DNA of 11,200 nt, from contig JABDBO010000034.1 of the NCBI GenBank assembly GCA_013288575.1, positions 1-11,200 of the forward strand, in the 5' to 3' direction. Below are positions 1-5,928 of this stretch, piece after piece (position 1 is the stretch's first letter; each line of letters opens with the position of its first letter). Source of the stretch: Alphaproteobacteria bacterium (GTDB taxonomy: Bacteria; Pseudomonadota; Alphaproteobacteria; Rickettsiales; 21-14-0-20-44-7). Both the position numbers and the translations under genes were made by a program. Under the pieces are notes generated by a model, which worked only from the letters and a program-made list of their open reading frames with translations, ran no database searches and had not been told where the DNA came from.

Positions 1-1
1 C

Positions 2-262
2 GGCGATGTAGAACTCATCGGCAAACCCTACAAAAGCATCTACGATTACGTCTTAAAACAATTCTCCCCAGGCATAAAAAAAACACGAATAGCCGCCATC
101 GGCGACAGCCTAACCACTGACATCAAAGGCGCAAATATAGCCGGGATTGATTCAATCCTCGTCATGGGTGGCATTTTAAAAGACGAAACAAAACCACTGG
201 CGGAACTGATGAGAGATTCAAACGCCCAACCAACTGCCACTTTGCCGGAATTTAACTGGTAA
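2..262 (+). CDS. HAD-superfamily (class IIA) hydrolase, 3' end only
   Basis: This is the last 86 codons of a gene entering from the left edge. The reading frame holds two late HAD phosphatase motifs. IGKPYKSIYDYV gives the motif III lysine in the GKP arrangement typical of class IIA enzymes (NagD, pyridoxal phosphatase and 4-nitrophenylphosphatase relatives). AAIGDSLTTDIKGANIAGI gives the motif IV acidic GDSxxTD, which binds Mg2+. The following SILVMGGI strand is also typical of this group. The nucleophile Asp and the cap domain lie outside the window, so the substrate cannot be judged. The pattern best fits the alphaproteobacterial class IIA HAD family of unknown substrate, but that finer assignment is from memory. 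Its TAA stop (260-262) directly abuts the stop codon of the convergent gene, with no spacer and no terminator between them. Confidence 0.85.
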   Translation, partial: GDVELIGKPYKSIYDYVLKQFSPGIKKTRIAAIGDSLTTDIKGANIAGIDSILVMGGILKDETKPLAELMRDSNAQPTATLPEFNW

Positions 263-1186
263 TTAGCGAAATGCTGGCGGCATTAATTTATAGGCGGATG
301 AGAGGCTTGACAAAGCCCTTTCGGAAAATGGTTTTCTAATTTCTCTTCTAGTTTCATCAATTAGTTTTTGATAATCAGGATGATCCGCCAATTCTTGGTG
401 AGATACGTAAGACATTTTTTCTGCAAGTTTATATATAAAAGCGATTTTTTGTTCGGCATTAAAATCTTCTGGGAGCGGCACCAACTCTATATAAGTTTTA
501 TCAGGCTGAAGCGATTGCTTGGCCGGTCTATTAAATAGAAATTCTAATAAGTCCCAAGCCTGTTCAGGGGTTCGTATGCTCGGTTCACGCATAATTTGCC
601 TGAGTTCATCACGAAAAAGCTCATGCAATTTATCGCGATATCCGCCTGCCCAATAATATGCTATGCGATGTTTTCCATCCGACGTAGCATAATGCCCGCA
701 CTCATGAGCCAAAACGTCGGAAGCGGTTCCATAAGTGCAGAATGGATGAACCCTAATGGTTTTAGGATATCTGGAATAGTGGCTGTCACCATCTATTTTA
801 GCTGAAATCAGTAATTTTACTTCTCCGGCGCTTACGCCTTCATGAGCCCTCGCTATTGCATCAACATAGCCATCTGAAACGGTATCTAGATCAACTTCTA
901 AAAACTTTTCTAAAACATTTTTTTTTAGTTTACAAAGATCTCCCTCTCTCATATTTGGGTCAATATGTTCATCTTCGCTATCGAAATATGTCGCTAATTC
1001 AATTAATCTTGAAATCATGCCTATCAATTCTTGATTAGTATAATTAACTAATTCAGGCGTGATATCCGCATAATACAATCTTCTTAAAAATTGGAGTTTG
1101 GGGCTTACAGATCTCCGGTGTTCTTTGCTGCTGCTATGAATGATACGTTCTGTAAAAGATTTTGTACTATCTTCAGCGAGAGGCAT
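263..1186 (-). CDS. Unknown protein with an HECGH putative zinc-metallopeptidase motif
   Basis: I do not recognise this gene as a named family. The protein has about 307 residues from the ATG at 1186. An in-frame TTG at 1198 would add four residues, and neither start has a clear Shine-Dalgarno, so ATG is preferred on codon type only. Near residues 156-166 the sequence TASDVLAHECGHYAT contains HExxH preceded by small and hydrophobic residues, as in the active-site helix of zincin metallopeptidases. Glutamates about 24-29 residues after the second His (LHELFRDEL) could supply a third zinc ligand. The rest is charged and helical-looking, with no signal peptide or membrane segment, so the protein is probably cytoplasmic unless exported by a dedicated route. 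It is convergent with the HAD gene and divergent from recJ. Codon use is AT-rich compared with recJ. Peptidase activity is inference from a short motif. Confidence 0.75.
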   Translation of the reverse strand: MPLAEDSTKSFTERIIHSSSKEHRRSVSPKLQFLRRLYYADITPELVNYTNQELIGMISRLIELATYFDSEDEHIDPNMREGDLCKLKKNVLEKFLEVDLDTVSDGYVDAIARAHEGVSAGEVKLLISAKIDGDSHYSRYPKTIRVHPFCTYGTASDVLAHECGHYATSDGKHRIAYYWAGGYRDKLHELFRDELRQIMREPSIRTPEQAWDLLEFLFNRPAKQSLQPDKTYIELVPLPEDFNAEQKIAFIYKLAEKMSYVSHQELADHPDYQKLIDETRREIRKPFSERALSSLSSAYKLMPPAFR

Positions 1187-1325
1187 TTCAAAACCCAAAT
1201 AAATTATTACAATTGGATAAATAATAGCGGAATTTTATTGCATACATGTGACGCGTACAGGGCTTGCAAGATAAGATATTGTAATTATTGTAATTTTTGG
1301 TGTTAAAAAAAGCCACATCGCGGAG

Positions 1326-1354
1326 CTGACAGAGTTGTTGCAACACTTTAAAAT
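1326..1354 (+). promoter_or_regulatory. Probable sigma70-type promoter of recJ
   Basis: CTGACA at 1326-1331 (five of six bases of the -35 consensus) is followed by a 17-base spacer and TAAAAT at 1349-1354 (five of six bases of the -10 consensus). Transcription would begin near 1361, leaving a leader of about 14 bases before the recJ ATG at 1375. This is the best-matched promoter in the left half of the window. Initiation has not been shown. Confidence 0.55.
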
Positions 1355-1374
1355 CTAAGTTAACCTAATTTATA

Positions 1375-3141
1375 ATGAGCAACATTTTGGAAGTGGAACA
1401 GAGTGTATCGGGTTATAAGTGGAAATTTAGAGATTGTGACGAAAGACAGGTAAAAGCCTTGATGGAGCATTTCGGCTTTTCCGAAGTGTTGGCGAAAATT
1501 TTGGTAGCAAGGGGCATCGGCAAAGAAAACGCGGATGATTACTTGAAGCCAAGCGTGAAGAACTCACTACCTGACCCGCTACACTATAAAGATATGAAGC
1601 AAGCCGCCGAAAGGTGCGCTAAAGCCGTGATCGATGGCGAGAAAATCGCGATATTCGGTGATTATGATGTTGATGGCGCCACCGCTTCAAGCCTCTTAAA
1701 ACGCTTCTTCAACTCAATCGGCGCCAAAGCCGTAATTTACATCCCGGACCGTATCGAAGAAGGCTACGGCCCCAATGAAAAAGCTATCCAGCATTTGTGG
1801 GATATCGGCTGCAAAATCTTGGTAACGGTTGATTGCGGAACAGTTTCATACGAGCCATTGGCAGTCGCCAAAAAAATCGGTTTCGCAACAATCGTTGTCG
1901 ACCACCACATCGGCGGCGATTTGCTGCCTGAAGCCCATGCCGTAATAAACCCCAACCGCATGGATGAAACCACCGAGCATAAACATCTCTGCGCCGTCGG
2001 CGTTTCCTTCATGCTCGCCGTTGCCGTCAACACCGAACTCCGCAACCTCGGCTATTACAAAACCCACGCCGAACCGAATTTGCTCAAACTCTTAGACCTC
2101 GTCGCACTCGGCACAATTTGTGATGTCATGCCACTAACCGGCATCAACCGCGCCTTCGTCGCTCAAGGGTTAAAAGTTCTCTCTGGCCGCACCAATGTTG
2201 GCCTGGCCGCACTTGCCGATGTTTCCGGTCTCTCCGAAAAAGCAGGCGTATTCCACCTTGGCTTTATGCTCGGGCCACGCATCAACGCTGGTGGACGGAT
2301 TGGCGAAGCATCACTCGGCGCAAGACTACTAACAACTGAAGATCCGCTCGAGGCCAAAGAAATTTCGCTCAAGCTAAACGAACTCAACAACGAACGCCGC
2401 GCCATTGAAATGCAGGTGGAAGAAGAAGCTACCAAAATCGTCGAAGCCGAACATATGAATGATCCATTCATCATGCCTATCGGCCGTGGTTGGCACCAGG
2501 GCGTAGTTGGCATCGTCGCGAGCCGCATGAAAGATCGCTATTTCAAACCATGCGCAGTGGTGACAATTAATAACGGCATTGCCAAAGCCTCCGGCCGCTC
2601 AATCCCCGGTGTTGATTTAGGCGCAGCAATTGCTAGCGCTCGCGATCTTGGCTTAACCCTCACCGGTGGCGGCCACGCCATGGCAGCCGGATTCACCGCT
2701 GAAGAAGCTAAACTTCCAGAACTCCGCAAATTCCTCTTCGAACGTTTATCAATTCAACCCGGCCATAATTCCGGCCGCACAATTAACCTCGATGGTGCAA
2801 TCGCAGTGAGTGGAATTAATATTGCATTAGTGCATGATCTGGAAAAAGCCGCGCCATATGGCACCGGCAATTCCGAGCCGCGTTTCGTCATTGCCAATTG
2901 CCGTTTGGTTGATTCACAAATAGTCGGCAATGGCCACGTCCGCTGCATTTTTGATGACGGCGGAATCGGCAGCGGTTCAAAAGTTTACGCCATGTGCTTC
3001 CGCGCCATGGAAGGCAAACTCGGCCAGTTTTTCCTGCATAGCAAAATGAAGAACATGCATGTAGCCGCAAGACTGCGCCTCACCAACTGGCAGGGCAGGG
3101 AGCGAGTTGAGACGCAAATTGATGATGCGGTTCTGGCTTAA
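1375..3141 (+). CDS. recJ: Single-stranded-DNA-specific 5'-3' exonuclease RecJ
   Basis: RecJ degrades single-stranded DNA from 5' ends in RecF-pathway recombination, mismatch repair and base-excision repair in the cytoplasm. The 588-residue length is normal for the family. The DHH phosphoesterase motifs appear in order: FGDYDVDG (94-101), VTVDCG (150-155), VVDHH (174-178), INPNR (191-195), the Asp-rich helix ending GTICDVMPL (about 246-254) and GPRINAGGR (300-308). The DHHA1 part follows, with GWHQGVVGIVASR (372-384) and GGGHAMAAGF (431-440). The remainder, about 460-588, fits the C-terminal OB-fold. All metal-binding Asp and His residues I can identify are present, so the enzyme looks active. 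A TAA stop in frame at 1366-1368 makes the ATG at 1375 the first possible start. There is no Shine-Dalgarno. No strong terminator hairpin follows the stop. Confidence 0.97.
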   Translation: MSNILEVEQSVSGYKWKFRDCDERQVKALMEHFGFSEVLAKILVARGIGKENADDYLKPSVKNSLPDPLHYKDMKQAAERCAKAVIDGEKIAIFGDYDVDGATASSLLKRFFNSIGAKAVIYIPDRIEEGYGPNEKAIQHLWDIGCKILVTVDCGTVSYEPLAVAKKIGFATIVVDHHIGGDLLPEAHAVINPNRMDETTEHKHLCAVGVSFMLAVAVNTELRNLGYYKTHAEPNLLKLLDLVALGTICDVMPLTGINRAFVAQGLKVLSGRTNVGLAALADVSGLSEKAGVFHLGFMLGPRINAGGRIGEASLGARLLTTEDPLEAKEISLKLNELNNERRAIEMQVEEEATKIVEAEHMNDPFIMPIGRGWHQGVVGIVASRMKDRYFKPCAVVTINNGIAKASGRSIPGVDLGAAIASARDLGLTLTGGGHAMAAGFTAEEAKLPELRKFLFERLSIQPGHNSGRTINLDGAIAVSGINIALVHDLEKAAPYGTGNSEPRFVIANCRLVDSQIVGNGHVRCIFDDGGIGSGSKVYAMCFRAMEGKLGQFFLHSKMKNMHVAARLRLTNWQGRERVETQIDDAVLA

Positions 3142-3239
3142 ATCCATTTTTATAAAACATTTAGTTGTAGTCTTTCGAGTTAACATATTAATTTATACTA
3201 ACAATAATCAAAATCTGTCATAAATCGGCAATATTTATT

Positions 3240-3248
3240 TGCTAAAAT
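3240..3248 (+). promoter_or_regulatory. Extended -10 element, possibly giving a leaderless transcript
   Basis: TGCTAAAAT matches the extended -10 form TGnTATAAT with one mismatch. It ends only six bases before the ATG at 3255. A start point about seven bases downstream would fall on the start codon itself, so the mRNA could be leaderless. This agrees with the absence of a Shine-Dalgarno in front of that gene. No good -35 lies at the usual distance, which extended -10 promoters can tolerate. Confidence 0.35.
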
Positions 3249-3254
3249 TAACTT

Positions 3255-4472
3255 ATGTATAAAAGGACAGAAGCCATAGTTCCAAGCGAGTTTATTGCAG
3301 AGACAAAATGTTTAGTTGAAGACGGACAACTTGTTCTGGATATGAATGGCGATCCGCGGCTGGATAAATTATTAGCACGCGTTCAGAGCGAAATTTCTGC
3401 CCATCATTGGAATTCTAAACGTAATGAAAAAGAGATTTGTAAAAAGATCGTTTCGCTAATGCACAGCGATGAATTTTACGGCCCTTATGACAAGGGAATG
3501 GCAGAAATTGATAAAAAAGTAAGCCAAGCTAAATACGAAGCTGATCTTGAAGAAAAGAAGGGCATAGAAAATGGGCCTGCAAGTATAAAGTTTGCAGAAT
3601 TAACGATACAAAGACATGAATATTATGCCGCAAGAGGTGGCGATAAATTAGCTAATTATGCCACGGGACATTTAGTTTGCAGAGAAGAAGCCGCAATAAC
3701 CAGCTATGTTATGGATAAAGTTGGAATTAAAAATTATTTTTGTGGAACTAGAGGCTACACATCTGCTTCACATGCATTTATTCAATCTAAAGCAAAACCG
3801 CATAATATTATTGATGCTACTAATCCAGATATGAGCTTTAAGGAAAACTTAAATGGTGGTTTAATTTTGAATGGTGATATTGTTATTACCAGAGGCGAAG
3901 ATAATAGCATAAGAAGCTACGGCGAGGGTGCTATTGAGAAGCCTGGGACAGATATTAAAGCAGCTGTAAAAGCCCGTTATAACGATAATCTGGATAAAGC
4001 CTACGGGAAATATGAAGAAGCGATGGCGCATAAACCAAGGCGTCATTATGACCCGACAAAAAATATAACTATTGCCGAAGCTCAGGATAGTATAATGCGC
4101 GAGTTTGCTGAGCAAGATACAGGTAAATATATTTTAGGGGTAATTCCTGCCGGTGGAAAATATGATGGCAAACTAACGGGTTTGGAGCAGATGGAAGCGG
4201 AGAATAAAAGGCTTCATAAAAAAACTACTGCACAAGATATAAAATTTAATAAGGACGCAAGACCTGATAGGGTTAGTGATATGTTTTTGGACAGATCTTC
4301 TCTGTTGAAAAGTATAGATACTAATCATGACGGTGTGATAACGCCGGAGGAATTTGATAAATATATGAAGTCTGAAGAGAAAAAAAATAAACAATCAATC
4401 CAATCCTCGACTCCCAAAGAACTCAAAGATTTCAGAGATAATATCAGGGCCCAAGTTTACGGTAAAAACTAA
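3255..4472 (+). CDS. Unknown protein with transglutaminase-like core and C-terminal EF-hand
   Basis: No named family is recognised for the whole 405-residue protein. Residues 138-191 read like a transglutaminase/cysteine-protease core. GHLVCREEA puts a candidate nucleophile Cys142 at the start of a helix. MDKVGIKNYFCGTRGY matches the helix-then-strand step usually written as 'GI-x-a-x-x-v-x-G'. SHAFI gives candidate His173, and IIDATNP gives candidate Asp187 in the 'hxxDpT'-type ending. Residues 355-366 (DTNHDGVITPEE) form a textbook Ca2+-binding EF-hand loop, with acidic or Asn ligands at 1, 3 and 5, Gly at 6, Ile at 8 and Glu at 12. The N-terminal 130 residues and the region 230-340 are charged and mostly helical. 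There is no signal peptide or membrane span. The DNA is markedly AT-rich beside recJ. The transglutaminase reading is inference from motif spacing; a protease or other papain-fold role is equally possible. Confidence 0.8.
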   Translation: MYKRTEAIVPSEFIAETKCLVEDGQLVLDMNGDPRLDKLLARVQSEISAHHWNSKRNEKEICKKIVSLMHSDEFYGPYDKGMAEIDKKVSQAKYEADLEEKKGIENGPASIKFAELTIQRHEYYAARGGDKLANYATGHLVCREEAAITSYVMDKVGIKNYFCGTRGYTSASHAFIQSKAKPHNIIDATNPDMSFKENLNGGLILNGDIVITRGEDNSIRSYGEGAIEKPGTDIKAAVKARYNDNLDKAYGKYEEAMAHKPRRHYDPTKNITIAEAQDSIMREFAEQDTGKYILGVIPAGGKYDGKLTGLEQMEAENKRLHKKTTAQDIKFNKDARPDRVSDMFLDRSSLLKSIDTNHDGVITPEEFDKYMKSEEKKNKQSIQSSTPKELKDFRDNIRAQVYGKN

Positions 4473-4481
4473 GCCGCTTCT
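4467..4481. repeat. Direct repeat, left copy (15 bp)
   Basis: AACTAAGCCGCTTCT here is identical to 5080-5094, where it forms the end of parA. This copy covers the last codon and stop of the 405-residue gene. The likeness continues: TGCTGGCTTTAGCTT follows here, and TGCTGGTTTTGCCTT follows the right copy after ten extra bases. The left copy therefore looks like a decayed duplicate of the parA 3' end. Confidence 0.75.
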
Positions 4482-4547
4482 TGCTGGCTTTAGCTTAAGT
4501 TATTAATATCTTAATAATTAAATATTATCGTTATAAGATCAATAAAT

Positions 4548-4552
4548 AAGGA
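4548..4552 (+). promoter_or_regulatory. Shine-Dalgarno of the 163-residue gene
   Basis: AAGGA lies seven bases before the ATG at 4560 and fixes that start. TATAAG at 4532-4537 could be a -10 element, but I find no convincing -35. Confidence 0.6.
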
Positions 4553-4559
4553 ATGATAG

Positions 4560-5051
4560 ATGGTATATAATCCAGAATTTGGGGAATTTGTTAAGGCACA
4601 ATTAGGGTTGACCTTTCCTTACATGGGAAGTGATCCGCTCACATCTACACTAGCTGTGAAGATTGAGGTTGATGGGCAGACGGCGCAAACTAGACCGGGT
4701 GATTATATTAAATTTGATGGCTCGCCCGTATACCAAGCGGCGCACACATTATTTCAGCAAACAGGTTATAATGCTAATTTGGAAGTGCGGGAAGAACCTT
4801 ATCAAAGGCCAAATACCGGTGGGAAAGGAGGCATATGTGTAAAAATTGTTTTGAGCGTGCCTATGGCGCAAACGCAAGATATGGGTTTACTGGCAAAATT
4901 AAAACAGCTGGTTGAAAAAGATGCAATAGAGCGGGAAGTCTTGGCGTTAAAAGACAGGTTGTTTTCCGGGCATTCGGATGAAGTGACGCAACTATTGCTA
5001 AATAAGCTTGGCCTCAAGCGTGATGTGGGCGGGAGAAGCCCTGTTGATTAG
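4560..5051 (+). CDS. Unknown 163-residue protein
   Basis: I do not recognise this protein. It has a clear AAGGA ribosome site and an ATG start. The first 100 residues look like a mixed alpha/beta unit: strands around LAVKIEVDG (31-39), NANLEVREEP (71-80) and ICVKIVLSVP (92-101), a helix around 57-68, and a Gly-rich turn at 87-91. Residues 108-150 are two predicted amphipathic helices rich in Leu, Lys and Glu (LLAKLKQLVEKDAIEREVLALKD and EVTQLLLNKLG). There is no signal peptide, membrane segment, Cys cluster or catalytic motif that I can name. The gene is convergent with parA, 30 bases apart, and is bracketed by the 15-bp direct repeat, so it may have arrived as a unit. The DNA is AT-rich. The call rests on start context and on a single open frame without strong repeats. 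Confidence 0.7.
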   Translation: MVYNPEFGEFVKAQLGLTFPYMGSDPLTSTLAVKIEVDGQTAQTRPGDYIKFDGSPVYQAAHTLFQQTGYNANLEVREEPYQRPNTGGKGGICVKIVLSVPMAQTQDMGLLAKLKQLVEKDAIEREVLALKDRLFSGHSDEVTQLLLNKLGLKRDVGGRSPVD

Positions 5052-5079
5052 TAAGCCGGGTATCAATAATTAAAAGATC

Positions 5080-5094
5080 AACTAAGCCGCTTCT
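5080..5094. repeat. Direct repeat, right copy (15 bp), at the parA 3' end
   Basis: Identical to 4467-4481. Here the sequence contains the stop codon and last four codons (Leu-Glu-Ala-Ala region) of parA on the minus strand, so this is presumably the original copy. The pair is 613 bases apart and encloses the 163-residue gene. Confidence 0.75.
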
Positions 5095-5771
5095 AATTCT
5101 TTCTTGCTGGTTTTGCCTTTTGCTTTCTTGCCAATACCAAGAATATTTTCCACTTCTGCCACCAAATTTTTCACTTCATCAGAACCCATAGTGCCCGGAA
5201 AAGCTTCCATCACTGTGCGCCCATCAATCATCGAACCGGCAAAAGATACGCGATTGCCGAGCTGGCTTTTTAGCAAATCCTTGCCGACTGATTTTTTCAA
5301 ATCAGCATTCACCGCTTTCGCCAGTTTTGAATTTGCCGAAACGCGGTTAAGCAAAATCCGCATTTCAATATTTTCCTGCTCACCAATTTCCAAAGTCGCT
5401 TTAGTTGCCCACAAATCAGTCGGGCTTGGCTGCACTGGCAAAATAATCAAATCAGCTGCGCGAATCGCATTGCGCGCATCAGCTTCAATATGTGGAGGAG
5501 AATCAATCAATATAACATCATGCTCATCTTTCAGGTCAGCAATTTCGCTGGCCAAGCGCCAGCCGGTTGAGGAGATGCAAGTGAGGCCCGTATAATCTTC
5601 ACCAAACTTTTCTTCGCGGATGCGATGCCAGGTAGAGAGTGAAGCTTGTGGATCAATATCAATAATAGCCGTGCGTTTGCCGCGCTGAGCGAAAGCTACT
5701 GCAAGATGCGCAGTTACCGTGGTTTTTCCCGCACCGCCTTTTTGTTGTGCTATTGTGATTACTTTTACCAT
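5082..5771 (-). CDS. ParA/MinD-type partition ATPase (orphan)
   Basis: ParA-type ATPases use ATP-dependent dimerisation and nonspecific DNA binding to position plasmids, chromosomes or large protein complexes. The deviant Walker A QKGGAGKTT is at residues 10-18 with the signature Lys11. The A' motif IIDIDPQAS is at 36-44, and Walker B VILIDSPP at 86-93. The protein has 229 residues and no N-terminal DNA-binding domain, so it is the short type (ParA Ib, PpfA or ParC-like). The chosen ATG at 5771 sits three bases after a GGGGGGA run and places Walker A at the usual position; an upstream in-frame ATG at 5849 would add 26 residues unlike the family and run through the palindrome. No parB, parS-like cluster or cargo gene is next to it. 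The tail GKKAKGKTSKKELEAA is Lys-rich. Which cargo it serves is unknown. Confidence 0.92.
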   Translation of the reverse strand: MVKVITIAQQKGGAGKTTVTAHLAVAFAQRGKRTAIIDIDPQASLSTWHRIREEKFGEDYTGLTCISSTGWRLASEIADLKDEHDVILIDSPPHIEADARNAIRAADLIILPVQPSPTDLWATKATLEIGEQENIEMRILLNRVSANSKLAKAVNADLKKSVGKDLLKSQLGNRVSFAGSMIDGRTVMEAFPGTMGSDEVKNLVAEVENILGIGKKAKGKTSKKELEAA

Positions 5772-5820
5772 ATTCCCCCCAATTGCTACTATGCCTGGCG
5801 AATAAATCCGAAATTCTTCA

Positions 5821-5864
5821 CTTCCGGTTCGCATGTATAATTTATACACTTACGCTTCCGGTTC
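5821..5864. promoter_or_regulatory. Palindrome flanked by direct repeats in the parA/tsaC divergent region
   Basis: TGTATAA-T-TTATACA at 5834-5848 is a perfect 7-bp inverted repeat with one central base. It is flanked by two exact copies of CTTCCGGTTC, at 5821-5830 and 5855-5864, which start 34 bases apart. The palindrome contains a perfect TATAAT on the plus strand (5836-5841) and TATAAA on the minus strand, so it could be both -10 region and operator. Autoregulation by ParA or a partner is a guess. Confidence 0.4.
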
Positions 5865-5928
5865 TCGAATTTCAAGTTTATTCTCTTCGGCCTAGCGCAA
5901 TTGTAATTTGACGTGTTATAAGAACTAC

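Noticed and set aside
1371..1376. A perfect TATAAT overlapping the recJ start codon
   Set aside because: Used as a -10 it would start transcription inside recJ and drop the N-terminus; the CTGACA/TAAAAT pair at 1326-1354 is better placed. Probably chance in AT-rich DNA.
4469..4494. Weak hairpin (CTAAGCC with GGCTTTAG) after the 405-residue gene as a terminator
   Set aside because: The stem has a bulge and no T-run follows. It is better explained as part of the decayed copy of the parA tail.
5104..5595. 163-codon plus-strand open frame opposite parA
   Set aside because: It is the mirror of a strongly supported ParA reading frame; its translation is Ser/Arg-rich with no family likeness.
5772..5849. 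N-terminal extension of ParA to the ATG at 5849
   Set aside because: The added residues do not match ParA proteins, and the extension runs into the palindromic regulatory region. The GGGGGGA site supports the ATG at 5771.
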